Positions 1 through 9,918 of a stretch of 64,000 nt of DNA are shown piece by piece (position 1 is the stretch's first letter; each line of letters starts with the position of its first letter). A program made the translations under genes and the position numbers. The notes below the pieces were generated by a model, which did no database searches, was not told where the DNA came from, and saw only the letters and a list, made by a program, of their open reading frames with translations. This DNA comes from Desulfosediminicola flagellatus (lineage in GTDB: Bacteria > Desulfobacterota > Desulfobulbia > Desulfobulbales > Desulfocapsaceae). The stretch lies in the NCBI RefSeq assembly GCF_005116655.2, contig NZ_CP050698.1:5412501-5476500 (forward strand). Direction: 5' to 3'.

Positions 1-112
1 TTTTAAAGACATCACAGCAAGAATTCATTGTGGAATTACTCACACCTCAATCGTAAAGAGCCCGCAACTCCTCTTGTATTGAAGGCAGTGTCACTTTGGA
101 AAAACATCAGTT

Positions 113-865
113 TTAACGCGTAAACAGAAGATCAAACTCCGAAAGATCAACCTGTTTATTTTTTCCTTTGAGAAATGTCAGAAAACTTTCGCCACTACGT
201 GTTAGAATCCGGTCTTTCGGAAAGCCAATAGTGTCAATCAGATGAATACATTCTTCAAAAGCTCCAACCTTGCTTGCGATATGGGCATCACTGCCAAAGG
301 TTAGATAGCCATCATGACGGGCAACAGCCTCGGCAAGAGCAACACAGTTTTTCATACTCCCTGGACGCGAGGTAGTAAACGATGAGTTATTGATCTCCAC
401 CAGCACATTATATGACGCAGCAGCACCTGCCACTTCATCAACATCAATAGGGAAAGCGGGATTACCACCATGGGCAAAGACGTCTATCTTACCAGTAGCC
501 ATAGCCCTCACAATTCCATCGGTGTGCAGATTCTTCGTTGCCGGGGCTATAACAGGCTGATGGAAGCTGGCAAGAACGATATCCATGTGTTGGTGCACCT
601 CTTCGTCGATATCCAACTCACCCTTGAAATTTATGATATTGGCCTCAACACCACGTAATATACCTACTCCATGCATTATGCGGGGAATAACACGCATATT
701 CAAAAAATACCAGAAATGCGCCGCCCCCGGCATCTGCGGACCATGATCGGTTATGGCAAGGAATTTTAAACCTCTGGCGGATGCTACCGCAATATTTTCG
801 GCAAGTGTACTGTAAGCATGACCACTTGCTACAGTGTGAGTGTGAGTGTCTACTTCAATATTCAT
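113..865 (-). CDS. PHP-domain phosphohydrolase (YcdX-like)
   Basis: A 250-residue protein of the PHP metal-dependent phosphoesterase family, closest in look to the YcdX/histidinol-phosphatase-like hydrolases. The N-terminus carries the metal-binding motif VDTHTHTVASGHA, followed by AITDHGPQMPG near residue 45, a GVEAN motif (about residue 80), FAHGGNPAF (about 135) and GSDAH (about 205). These are the usual His/Asp metal ligands, probably for a trinuclear zinc site in the cytoplasm. I chose the ATG at 865 because a GGAG lies ten bases upstream. An in-frame TTG at 883 would add six unconserved residues. The natural substrate cannot be read from the sequence. It is a single gene at the window edge, pointing away from the pilus operon promoter. 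Confidence 0.85.
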   Translation of the reverse strand: MNIEVDTHTHTVASGHAYSTLAENIAVASARGLKFLAITDHGPQMPGAAHFWYFLNMRVIPRIMHGVGILRGVEANIINFKGELDIDEEVHQHMDIVLASFHQPVIAPATKNLHTDGIVRAMATGKIDVFAHGGNPAFPIDVDEVAGAAASYNVLVEINNSSFTTSRPGSMKNCVALAEAVARHDGYLTFGSDAHIASKVGAFEECIHLIDTIGFPKDRILTRSGESFLTFLKGKNKQVDLSEFDLLFTR

Positions 866-1116
866 AGGATTACTGCTCCACAAGTGGAAATAGCGTATAA
901 GGACAGGACGAGCAGATGAAACTATTAAGGATTCTGCAGCTGCAGTACCAGATCCTGAATTCTGACATGTACAGGAATCTATTCATTGCGAGACGTTTCC
1001 TGCTTCTTTCTGATACAGGAGATAGCACGCAACTGCAAAGAATAATCGAAACTCAGATTAAACTCAGTCGTCATGTATTTTTCTCACTCATTGAAACATA
1101 TATACATTGTTACCAC

Positions 1117-4100
1117 CTATTCCGGAGTTGGGTCCTGATCTGTCCAGGAAATTCTTCCGGACCGAACGTTTTCTACAGTATCAACTTCAGTCTGAATTGT
1201 TGTCCCAGTCGACATCTGGCTATAGACTGTCACATTGCTGTTGCCACTCCCGGAACCTGTATGGACTACAGGAACACTTGCCATTCCAGCGCCAAGATCA
1301 ATATACCTTGAGGTGAGATATTTGATTTCATCATCTACAGTTTCTGTGCTGGTACCAAGAATTGAGACATCCGGATAGCCGGTTCCCGTTGTATAATATA
1401 CGCCATATAACCTGCTGTTTCCCTCACCTTCGCAGAGATCTCCACTGGGCTGAAATACTGTAGTCAAAAGCACTCCGCCAGTGAGGCTGGATCGTGTGAC
1501 ATTTCTCGTTGAAGGAACAGCGCCGGCTTCTCCGGTGATGGGCGGCAGATTTAGAAGCCACCCTGAAGCTCTTCCACTATCGATTTCATCCTCAATTTCT
1601 GTAAAGGTTGCTAAATCGGAACCATCAATAGCCGAAATCGTACTCTGGAGTGTTCCGTCTGTATACACCTCAGCATCACTTACATTGAGTAGATCATCAG
1701 TAGTTATTGGATAATTTTCATCTTCATAATCCTTGACTCCGAATAGACCCTGGGTCTCCATCGTGTATTTATCAGCAGTGGAAAAATATCTACCTGAACC
1801 GAAATAGAGCCAGTGATTATCATCTTCGTCAAGGCCCAGCATCGGTTGCGCATACAGGGAGAGATCTCTTCCTGCATTGAAAAATGTAACTGGTGCAGTC
1901 CACTCTGCAGGGTCAGCATAATCTTTGAATGCCATACGCATTACCCTGCCACTTTCATCTCCATCACTCACATCGGCGTCTTTCACCAGCCCGAAATAGA
2001 TGGTATTCACCTTAAAATCCAGATCCCAATCAACCGTTGACGGAGTACCCATAAAAGTACTGGCTACACCAGTATCGCAGGCAATGACATTGTAAAAATC
2101 ATTCAACGCCGTGACTTCGCATCCATCTGCCAACGTTACTGGAGCCGTCGGAGACGACTTCCCCGTAATGAGCTGTTGCAGTTCAAAGAGATATGCATTC
2201 GTTGTCTGTGAACTTTCAACCGAGGCTATATCAGCATCTATATTATCAGGACCTGTACCGAAAACCAGATACCAGCTATTACATGCCTCTGTATACCCGT
2301 TACAGTTTGTTGCAGTATCCACATCCTGAAAATAGGCAACGGCCGGATAGACTGCCGCAAAACTTCCATCAGGCGGTGATATCTCCCCTAATACCGTTGG
2401 TTCAACCTCAGGATTGGTGATATCAATGATGACATAGGCAGATCGAAAGCTATGGCCTACTGTCTCATTCTGATCGAAAGGCTGGACGTCAACCTCCATT
2501 TCCCCACCTCCCAGGTTCATGCCAACAACCATTACGGTTCCCCAGCCACCGGGATGATCATCATCCTCAGCAAATATTTTTGCTTCGAAAACCCTTGGCT
2601 TACCGTCAATAAAACTTACATGACTGTCATCATAATTGGCATCTTTCAGCCACTGCAGATGCGGCAGCAGATTCATAGGAGCATACGCCCAGAGTTCACT
2701 GCCTAGTGGATGTTCTACTGCAGTGGTTCCGTCATATTGGCTTCCTGAAGTTGAATACTCAATTATCTCTTCACCATCATCATCGTTGGTTTCATTATAA
2801 AATCCGCCGTTAAACGCATGAATCAATCCATCATTAGCTCCAACATAGACCATCACCCTCCGATTGATATATTGCTTCTTGAATGTGCCATAACTGTCAT
2901 CATTATAGATGATGTCATAGCCCTCCTGAGGCGAAGAAACCACCGTGGGGGTTGAGTTGACTATATCCCCAAGACGCATGACATTGTCCCCTGTGTCGTC
3001 CGAGGAGTATTGGATAGTCCTGTTTCGGCTTCCATCCTTTTCAATACCTCTGATATAATCAATGAGATCCTCAGCCACTGCTTGGCTGGACAGATCAAAA
3101 AAGCTATAACTTACAGGATAGGTCGAGTGGCTCAGCATTCCCGTCTCAAAGGCACGGCACTCAGTATCATCAACAACCCCATCCAAATTATCGTCTACCC
3201 AGGTAATGATAAATCTGCCTGTGTCAGCGCTATCCAGATCGTAATCCCTGTTAACAGACAGTTCGGTATCGGTTAATGCGCTTAAGTACAGTTGTTCCCT
3301 CGCATTCCATATATAGCTGACTTCGTCGAGCTCAACTGTAGTTGTGCTATAGTTTGCCACACGCACCTGATCGCCGGCTTCCAGCCAGGCATCGATCGGC
3401 GCAACGATAAAGGAAATCTCACCATCATTAGTCAGAGTCATAGTTGTAGAGCTGGTACCCTCAACCAAACTATTTTCGAGATTTGACACCTGCCAGCTGG
3501 AATAGCTGCTACCTGCGTTACCCTGCAGATCATACGTTGCAAAGAGTGCACGATCACAACTAGAAAAATCGCCCTCAGTTGTCGTGATATATGCACTTGT
3601 AGAACTGTCATTATCTAATTTCGCACTTCCTGATGAGATAGTCCCTGTTGCATCGCTACCTTCCAGACAGGTTATTGTCCAACCACTAAATGACTCACCC
3701 GAAGCGCCAGTGAGATTTTTGGTCTGCAAAGTCAAGGTGTCACCAAGAGTGACCCATGTTCCGAAAGGAGATAGTGTAAAGTCCACCGTACCTGCCGCTA
3801 TCGTTATGGAATCAGTGCTATAACCTGTTGCTGCAGCATCAGAGGAGATCACTGTCCATAGATTAAAGGTTTCGCCTTCCGGTCCACTCCAATCGTCTGC
3901 CGCTATTGACAGGGTTACCTCACCGGTTGTTGCATCATAGGCTGTTACGGTTCCTGAGAGTGTATAGGGTGAAATGGTGAGTGTTGTACCGCTGTACTCT
4001 ACCACTCCCTCCATAGAATTGGGCCGCATTGTTACTGAGCCGCCGGAAAAGGATGTAACTACTCCCTGCATACTGTAAGCGCTGAACATATCCGGATCGT

Positions 4101-7100
4101 TGCTGGAGTAAATGCGCATCCGTGTACGACCTTCTCCTTCGTCATAATACGAGGCAACAACCTGGTCCACACAGTAGTTGTCGAGTTGTCCATTGGGCAC
4201 ACATTCAGTCAGGGTTTCACATGCACCATCACTGTTAATCGCATTGTCATCTGGTGGAGTACAATCCTGTCGGCTGTTGCCATAACTGTCGAGCCACAGC
4301 GCATTCACCGTACCGAGCCAGCTGGCCTCAACTGAACTATCCGCAGCGCTGTTGCGTGACGGCTCGTAATATGCCTGATACAACGCCCCCTCCCCTTCTA
4401 CGTTAGCAGATACAACCGCCGCTGAAGTTCCGGAAGATGTGCGGTCCATGATGGCATCAAGCACTCTGGTTAGCGCGTCTTCAAGTTCTCGGGGGTCTGT
4501 TGCATAAAAATAATTGTCTGGGATACCATCAGAGCCGGACTCACCGGTACTGTTTATTTCACTATCCCATTCTGAGGTGAGATCAGGCAGGTCGTTATCG
4601 TTAGAGTCACTAAAACCGCCATATTTGGCTGCATACCAGAGAGGATCTTCCAACAGGCTGGCAGTCGAAGTGCCTAATGTATAGGTTTTTGAGGAAGCAC
4701 CCGAATCTGAAGAACTGCATGCTGCATGTGCACCTGTGGAAGGAGTACAGTTACAACCATTGCTGTCAGAACAATCAGGACTGCCAGTATCTACAGCTAC
4801 TGTCTCTGTATAGCTGAACCCGTTAATACCTGAATGTGCATGAAAGCCGTCATCATCAGTCCCGCTGATAACATAACCGAATCCCATCAGGCCTCCACTG
4901 GATTGTGCATGTACCTGGGTCGTAACAGAGAGAGTGCCAGCTCCAGCATCAAAATTATAGGTGAGTGTGCCCCACATGTCCTGATCGAAGTCTCCACCCA
5001 TTTCAGAGACCTCATAGTTTATATAAAACTTACCGCTTGCAGTCTTACTGTCGAGATTCACTTCCTGAGACACAATTTTAAAGGCAACCAGCGAGCAGTT
5101 TCCATCCGGATTAGACCTCTGATCTCTGCAAGCTGGTAAAATCGTAACGAGCGGCCCTGACACTAAACCCTCTGGATCCGGTATTTCGATTACAGCAGTA
5201 CCAGGGGACAAGGCTACAGAAAAAGTATCAATACTCTGAGTTCCTTCAATATCGCGGTTTCCTGTTGCACTCTCAGGTCGTATGTCCTTAACATGAGCAT
5301 AGTACGCCAAACCGGCAATCCTATAGGAACCTCCCATGCGTGGAGCTTCAGGACACATTCCACCTGCATCACCGAAATTGGTAATTGTTTTCTGTGTACA
5401 CAGTTGATCATCATCTCCTGAACCAAGATCAATTTCCCCGACAAAATAGGAATTCCCTGTAATACCTTCTGCATTGCCGACCACATCTGTCATCGAACTG
5501 GTTGACTTGTCGCCGGGAAGATCATCACTATCCCAAATTGTCGAAGGCCCATAGCTCTGGGCATCAAGCTCATCATAATCATAAGAAGATGTGCTGCTAT
5601 TGAGATTTATGACATAGAGATCTGCGCAGTAATTATCATTGTCCAGTGGGTCCTCAAAGTTTTGTGGGACAGGTAAGCCCGGTATTTTGGTTGAACTTGA
5701 ATTATCTCGATAATCGCCAATAACACCATTACCTGAAAAATAATTTATGGCCTGATAATAAATTTCTGAAAATGGATTAACCCAGTTATGGCAGCGATTA
5801 GTAGAAGTCTCAAAGGCGGCAGTGGTGGTTCCCCATGGGCAATTGTCTCCGCTTGAGTCCTCATAGTCACCATCATCACCATCATACCCGGTTATTCGAT
5901 AGAGACTCCAGGCGTTAATCAGGCCTTGAGCACTTGAACTGTTGTTTGATACGCCATCATCTACAGCAAACTCTGCAACATGTGAAAAAGTACCATCGGT
6001 ATCAACATTTATCTCGTCCGTCATCGAACCGGTATTACGGATTAAGACCCCGCCGGAAGCGTGTTTTTTATAGGAACCGGCTATCATTCCAAATTCCATT
6101 TGATCATTATCGCCATAGGTCTGTAGTAAACCTATAGGTTTATAAACATCATCTGAATCATCAGCAGCATCTACGCCCGGGTAGCTTTTGCATTTTTCCT
6201 CACCGAGCAGCCCCTTCACACAGACCTGTACTCTGGCAATATAATTTCCCTGGCCCAGATGCTCTGTAAACGAGGGACTGCTTGAGTGTGCATAAATACC
6301 TGACTTGGCAGGATCATTAGCATTAGATGCAGAATGATTGTCGTAATCGGCATTGCTGGCCCAGGTACATTGCCAACCTTCGTTACTCGCCCAAAGGGAG
6401 TAGTTGCCCTTCACGACCTTGATGAGCGGTGGTTCCTCAAATTCCTCAGAAAACGTATTATTGTACTGGCCCATATCCACATCGGTGGTATTGCCAAAGG
6501 TGATACCCATTAGAGTTTTATCACCAGCGCATCCAGCAGACAGGTTACCCTCATCGCAGTAATAGTCACTTCTTGTAAACGGTGTCAATTGGGGCAAATC
6601 TATGCCTCCATAGAACTTAGCCCAGCTATGCACATCGTGGGGTAAATACGCGCGTTCCAGTACTGTTGTATCAGAAGAATCGACCCGGCGATGGCCACCG
6701 AATAGAATTTTGCGGATAGTATCAATTCTGGACATAGATACCCAGTTGAGAAAATTACCGCTCCACTGGCCTGTTGAGTCGCCAGCATTGCAATATTTAT
6801 CGGCAGTAACAGCAGCAGGCTCAAATCGTGTATTTGATGTCGAGTATCCATAGCATTTATACGAATCGAAATAGCCGTAATATTCTATATCATTACTATA
6901 CGTTGTATCTGCAACACCATCGTCATCAAGATCAGTGTAGTCATTGTACGCGGCATAATAGAGTTGATGGTCATTTGACGTCGCAATCATAACCTTTGGG
7001 GTAACCCCTTCAGAAACTATACTGATCGGCATTGTCTGAAAATCAGTCATGCTATATTCTTCACTTGCCAACACAACGCCGTCTACTGAAGAACATGCAA

Positions 7101-7179
7101 TATAAATAAGTAAAAGAGAACCGACCCTGAGTGAGGACGGCTTTGAACATCCAGTTAAAGCAGGCATAGAAAATCTCAT
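1117..7179 (-). CDS. pilY1: PilY1-like type IV pilus tip adhesin/assembly protein, very large
   Basis: A 2020-residue secreted protein, last gene of the minor pilin operon. It starts with a hydrophobic export signal (about residues 18-40). The C-terminal third (from about residue 1390) has the PilY1 beta-propeller hallmarks: GDIVNSTPTVV, VYVGANDGLIHAFNGG, ELWAYAPMNLLPHL and a late Asp-rich segment DWDLDFKVN. PilY1 sits at the pilus tip, primes assembly with minor pilins and can act as a calcium-dependent adhesin. The family is often near 1000-1200 residues, so this one carries roughly 800 extra. Residues about 1090-1230 contain three tandem modules spaced about 60 residues apart, each with G-x2-G-x-[ST]-[FY]-x2-W-x-[IV]. 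It is acidic and Asp/Ser/Thr/Gly-rich, as in secreted adhesins. Its ATG directly follows the pilX stop, so it is probably translationally coupled. Confidence 0.9.
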   Translation of the reverse strand: MRFSMPALTGCSKPSSLRVGSLLLIYIACSSVDGVVLASEEYSMTDFQTMPISIVSEGVTPKVMIATSNDHQLYYAAYNDYTDLDDDGVADTTYSNDIEYYGYFDSYKCYGYSTSNTRFEPAAVTADKYCNAGDSTGQWSGNFLNWVSMSRIDTIRKILFGGHRRVDSSDTTVLERAYLPHDVHSWAKFYGGIDLPQLTPFTRSDYYCDEGNLSAGCAGDKTLMGITFGNTTDVDMGQYNNTFSEEFEEPPLIKVVKGNYSLWASNEGWQCTWASNADYDNHSASNANDPAKSGIYAHSSSPSFTEHLGQGNYIARVQVCVKGLLGEEKCKSYPGVDAADDSDDVYKPIGLLQTYGDNDQMEFGMIAGSYKKHASGGVLIRNTGSMTDEINVDTDGTFSHVAEFAVDDGVSNNSSSAQGLINAWSLYRITGYDGDDGDYEDSSGDNCPWGTTTAAFETSTNRCHNWVNPFSEIYYQAINYFSGNGVIGDYRDNSSSTKIPGLPVPQNFEDPLDNDNYCADLYVINLNSSTSSYDYDELDAQSYGPSTIWDSDDLPGDKSTSSMTDVVGNAEGITGNSYFVGEIDLGSGDDDQLCTQKTITNFGDAGGMCPEAPRMGGSYRIAGLAYYAHVKDIRPESATGNRDIEGTQSIDTFSVALSPGTAVIEIPDPEGLVSGPLVTILPACRDQRSNPDGNCSLVAFKIVSQEVNLDSKTASGKFYINYEVSEMGGDFDQDMWGTLTYNFDAGAGTLSVTTQVHAQSSGGLMGFGYVISGTDDDGFHAHSGINGFSYTETVAVDTGSPDCSDSNGCNCTPSTGAHAACSSSDSGASSKTYTLGTSTASLLEDPLWYAAKYGGFSDSNDNDLPDLTSEWDSEINSTGESGSDGIPDNYFYATDPRELEDALTRVLDAIMDRTSSGTSAAVVSANVEGEGALYQAYYEPSRNSAADSSVEASWLGTVNALWLDSYGNSRQDCTPPDDNAINSDGACETLTECVPNGQLDNYCVDQVVASYYDEGEGRTRMRIYSSNDPDMFSAYSMQGVVTSFSGGSVTMRPNSMEGVVEYSGTTLTISPYTLSGTVTAYDATTGEVTLSIAADDWSGPEGETFNLWTVISSDAAATGYSTDSITIAAGTVDFTLSPFGTWVTLGDTLTLQTKNLTGASGESFSGWTITCLEGSDATGTISSGSAKLDNDSSTSAYITTTEGDFSSCDRALFATYDLQGNAGSSYSSWQVSNLENSLVEGTSSTTMTLTNDGEISFIVAPIDAWLEAGDQVRVANYSTTTVELDEVSYIWNAREQLYLSALTDTELSVNRDYDLDSADTGRFIITWVDDNLDGVVDDTECRAFETGMLSHSTYPVSYSFFDLSSQAVAEDLIDYIRGIEKDGSRNRTIQYSSDDTGDNVMRLGDIVNSTPTVVSSPQEGYDIIYNDDSYGTFKKQYINRRVMVYVGANDGLIHAFNGGFYNETNDDDGEEIIEYSTSGSQYDGTTAVEHPLGSELWAYAPMNLLPHLQWLKDANYDDSHVSFIDGKPRVFEAKIFAEDDDHPGGWGTVMVVGMNLGGGEMEVDVQPFDQNETVGHSFRSAYVIIDITNPEVEPTVLGEISPPDGSFAAVYPAVAYFQDVDTATNCNGYTEACNSWYLVFGTGPDNIDADIASVESSQTTNAYLFELQQLITGKSSPTAPVTLADGCEVTALNDFYNVIACDTGVASTFMGTPSTVDWDLDFKVNTIYFGLVKDADVSDGDESGRVMRMAFKDYADPAEWTAPVTFFNAGRDLSLYAQPMLGLDEDDNHWLYFGSGRYFSTADKYTMETQGLFGVKDYEDENYPITTDDLLNVSDAEVYTDGTLQSTISAIDGSDLATFTEIEDEIDSGRASGWLLNLPPITGEAGAVPSTRNVTRSSLTGGVLLTTVFQPSGDLCEGEGNSRLYGVYYTTGTGYPDVSILGTSTETVDDEIKYLTSRYIDLGAGMASVPVVHTGSGSGNSNVTVYSQMSTGTTIQTEVDTVENVRSGRISWTDQDPTPE

Positions 7180-7800
7180 TTAGTAATTGCAGTCAAAAGA
7201 CGAAGCACTGGTAAGGATAGAGGTATCGACCTGCCACCTCACTACAACTGTAGATTCGCTGTTCACTTTTCCACGATGCTGCGAGGCAATAGTGAACACT
7301 TTGGCTGTAGCGCTCGTCACACTGACACCTGTGCCGTCGTACCCGGAGCCTGCCAACATCCCACTCCCTGCCGAGCTTTTAATAGTTGAGGTGTTCAGAA
7401 AGTTTGTATGCAATACTGCATCATCAATAACTTCATCAGGGTAGTAAACAAACGATCTGTTGCTATCGGATATTGAGTCATAAAGGTCATCGGTTGTAAC
7501 ATTGTCTGAAAAATCGAGGTCCTCGACCTTGATACTGCTGGTAATCATCTCTGATGAAAAGCCACCTGAAGTCGTGGAGCAGATGGCATTCTGGTAAATA
7601 AGGTGCTGGGCCAGTTCACTTCCGCCATCTGCCTGATAGAATGTCTGTTTGCGCACCTTATCGCCACCACTTATCATGAGTTCCGTGACGGTTGATTTGA
7701 TAGCGAGTATTCCAATCAGCGTGAGAATCAGCATGATCATCATCGAGGTTACAAGAACGAAGCCGTCTTCGCACTCTTTCGCAGTACATCTCGTTTTCAT
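7180..7800 (-). CDS. pilX: PilX-like minor pilin
   Basis: A protein of about 206 residues with the PilX N-terminal pattern: a short basic leader, then DGFVLVTSMMIMLILTLIGILAIKS, a pilin-type hydrophobic helix whose processing site is less canonical than in its neighbours. The following sequence TELMISGGDKVRKQTFYQADGGSELAQH matches the conserved PilX stretch where residues after the helix read [YF]-x-A-[DE]-x-G. PilX helps build the minor-pilin tip complex with PilV, PilW, FimT/FimU and PilY1 in the inner membrane and periplasm. I chose the ATG at 7800 because AAGGAAG precedes it. The open frame extends 24 codons further upstream but overlaps pilV. It lies between pilV (31 bases upstream) and pilY1. 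Confidence 0.82.
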   Translation of the reverse strand: MKTRCTAKECEDGFVLVTSMMIMLILTLIGILAIKSTVTELMISGGDKVRKQTFYQADGGSELAQHLIYQNAICSTTSGGFSSEMITSSIKVEDLDFSDNVTTDDLYDSISDSNRSFVYYPDEVIDDAVLHTNFLNTSTIKSSAGSGMLAGSGYDGTGVSVTSATAKVFTIASQHRGKVNSESTVVVRWQVDTSILTSASSFDCNY

Positions 7801-7831
7801 ATCTTCCTTTGAAATACCATTAGGATATGGG

Positions 7832-8263
7832 CTAAATATTCCGTTCTCTGATATACTGATACGTAAGAACATTACTTAGTCTCATACCCTTATCCTCGAC
7901 ATGGACGCGCAGGATCTTGCACCCTTCAATGGGATAGTCCTCCGCCACATTCCAGTAAATAGTGAAATTACCATCACTACTATCTACCTGATCATCAGCG
8001 CTGACCAGATCGTCCAACCCAGCCTCGCCATCATTGTCACTATCGACAAGATCGTCGTAGTTGGCTTCGATCAGTTCTTCGATCATTTCCATTGCCCGAT
8101 TCGAACCCATCGTGAGCGTTGAGGCCTTCGCATTGTTAACAATTGAGGTAATATGCATTGAATACAGAGAGAGGATCCCAATCGAGAGGATACACATGGC
8201 AATAAGTGCTTCAATGAGTGTGAACCCATCTTCACAAAAGTTGGAACTGGTCGACATTTTCAT
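7832..8263 (-). CDS. pilV: PilV-like type IV pilus minor pilin
   Basis: A 143-residue prepilin. The leader ends in CEDG followed by FTLIEALIAMCILSIGIL, the class III prepilin peptidase site (G/F with Glu at +5) and the hydrophobic assembly helix. PilV pilins typically continue with GSNRAMEMIEELIEANYDDL-like sequence, which is present. The C-terminal part is short and acidic. Cleavage by PilD-type peptidase and incorporation into the pilus tip subcomplex is expected. It overlaps pilW by four bases (ATGA), which points to translational coupling within fimT-pilW-pilV-pilX-pilY1. No cysteine pair was seen apart from a leader Cys and one near the C-terminus. Confidence 0.87.
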   Translation of the reverse strand: MKMSTSSNFCEDGFTLIEALIAMCILSIGILSLYSMHITSIVNNAKASTLTMGSNRAMEMIEELIEANYDDLVDSDNDGEAGLDDLVSADDQVDSSDGNFTIYWNVAEDYPIEGCKILRVHVEDKGMRLSNVLTYQYIRERNI

Positions 8264-9042
8264 AATCCCGAATTCCTCAATTTCACCTTTGTCACCAACA
8301 TTCTTCGTCGATAATTATCGTTATACGGCCCCAGAATTACGCCTGAAGCGGTCGTGTAAGAGAAAGTATTGAGAAAATCACTGTCTGCCCTGCCCGCTCG
8401 CGCCAGAAGAGAAATAGTTACCGCACGGATATCATCAAATTCAGATGCTGCAGGGGAAAGTGTAGTTTCCGGGTCATATATGCTATTGGAGTTGGTATCT
8501 TCCATGACATACAGGAATTCGACTGCCACGATATTATCAGCAAGAGACTCAAACCCAGTGTCACTGCTATCAACATTGGCCCGTCTTCTGCAAAACGAGG
8601 CGGCACCGCTGTCTGCCTGTCCATCGCCATCAGCATCATCGGCCACTGCAAACCCATACTCGATGTCCTCTTCTTTCTCGTTATCGCCGCTCCCGGAGGT
8701 GATACCGTTACCATCAGAATCCCAGGTAAATCTGATGGTATTCTTTGTTGCCTCTATAATTCCTATATTGTCAACGGAATCAGGATCATAGCCCGCCAGA
8801 CGGATCTCCGATGAAAGAAACGTCATTAGGGCACGCAGGTTCTGCTGCATCTCGACAACCTGGTGCTGGGCAAGTTGAGTCTTTTGCTGGGACAGATAGG
8901 TAGAAAATATGGCCGCAACTATCACCATCGAAATGGCCATCGTGACTAAAAGCTCAACCAGAGTAAAACCATTTGATGATCTCCCAACCGGGGCAATAAC
9001 CTTTAAACTCTTCATGTCTCTGCTCTTCGTTATTCCCTTCAT
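8260..9042 (-). CDS. pilW: PilW-like type IV pilus minor pilin
   Basis: A 260-residue prepilin with the processing motif NGFTLVELLVTMAISMVIVA around residues 23-42, then STYLSQQKTQLAQHQVVEMQQNLRALMTFLSSEIRLAGYDP, the characteristic PilW stretch (coiled, then EIR-x-AGYDP). The C-terminal domain is Asp/Ser rich. PilW is a minor pilin of the tip complex needed for pilus initiation. The start at 9042 abuts the fimT stop directly. A second ATG ten codons later would give a shorter leader and cannot be excluded. It is followed by pilV with a four-base overlap. Confidence 0.87.
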   Translation of the reverse strand: MKGITKSRDMKSLKVIAPVGRSSNGFTLVELLVTMAISMVIVAAIFSTYLSQQKTQLAQHQVVEMQQNLRALMTFLSSEIRLAGYDPDSVDNIGIIEATKNTIRFTWDSDGNGITSGSGDNEKEEDIEYGFAVADDADGDGQADSGAASFCRRRANVDSSDTGFESLADNIVAVEFLYVMEDTNSNSIYDPETTLSPAASEFDDIRAVTISLLARAGRADSDFLNTFSYTTASGVILGPYNDNYRRRMLVTKVKLRNSGL

Positions 9043-9504
9043 CTAGTTCATACTCACATGACCTGTGAGATTGACCTGAAGAGTCGCCTCCCTCGCATTA
9101 CTATTCTGGATGCACATTTCAGACACAGAACCGTTACTGCGTAGTCCATTAGGTTTAAAGACAATCTCCTCTGGCAAAACAGCATCGCAACTATAGAGTG
9201 TGACATAGGAAGGCATCTCTACATCCTTGATTGCATCCTGACCGCCGCTATCATTCTCTGTGTAGATAGAATAACTGCTTCCGGTATCTGCAAAACGGAT
9301 CGAGACCTCCCGGTTTCTTTTCATTGCGGTCATCCTTGCCAGGTTCGTATCGAAAAGAAGATTTCCCGATGCATCACGAAAATGCACATTAGGAAGCCAG
9401 GAGAGAAAATTTGGAATGGCAATTACCGCCATAATTGAAATAATCGAAATAACCACTACAAGCTCAATCAATGTAAAACCTGACGTAGATCGTGATTTTT
9501 TCAT
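9043..9504 (-). CDS. fimT: FimT/GspH-family pseudopilin
   Basis: A 153-residue prepilin and the first gene of the minor-pilin operon. It has a short basic leader (MKKSRSTSG), then FTLIELVVVISIISIMAVIAIPNFLSWLP, the prepilin peptidase site and hydrophobic helix. Downstream is the GspH/FimT domain with DTNLARMTAMKRNREVSIRF (about residues 48-67) and the C-terminal FKPNGLRSNGS motif. This family provides a minor pilin (FimT/FimU) that links PilVWX-PilY1 to the pilus shaft. FimT members in some species also bind DNA for uptake, but nothing here decides that. No promoter was recognised with confidence in the roughly 400 bases upstream. Confidence 0.87.
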   Translation of the reverse strand: MKKSRSTSGFTLIELVVVISIISIMAVIAIPNFLSWLPNVHFRDASGNLLFDTNLARMTAMKRNREVSIRFADTGSSYSIYTENDSGGQDAIKDVEMPSYVTLYSCDAVLPEEIVFKPNGLRSNGSVSEMCIQNSNAREATLQVNLTGHVSMN

Positions 9505-9918
9505 CGTAGTGGAGTTCTCCGGCTTTAGGTGTCGAAATAACGTAATGGAATTACATATCAGCTAAAGGAGAGATAATGTGAAAATGGGGAGAAAATATGG
9601 ATTAATTAAGGAAATTAAAACGCTAACCGATATTCATTGCCGAAATCGAATGCCTCGACCTGAAAAATGTTACTCACTACACATACTCAATATACACAGA
9701 AGGGGTGATCGTTCACTTGCCAAATGATTGCTTTCCAACAGATTGATTGCTAAAAATATACACATTCCTTCTATTTAGATTTCTAGGATGATCAACCATT
9801 CCTTAATTCCATTTTTTATATTAATTACGGAAGATTAGATCGATAATTATTGTTACATACTCTTGAGTCGAAGAGAGTGAGGACCTTTCTTTTTCAAGTT
9901 AACGGAGTCAATATTGCC
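9505..9918. other. Intergenic region between divergent fimT and GNAT genes
   Basis: About 410 AT-rich bases without a convincing gene. It should hold the promoter for the minor-pilin operon (minus) and for the GNAT gene (plus). I saw no clear -35/-10 pair, sigma-54 GG-N10-GC element, hairpin terminator or repeat. Confidence 0.5.

Noticed and set aside
916-1311. Plus-strand open frame over the 3' end of pilY1
   Set aside because: It is antisense to a clear PilY1 C-terminus and has low-complexity composition. A shadow frame.
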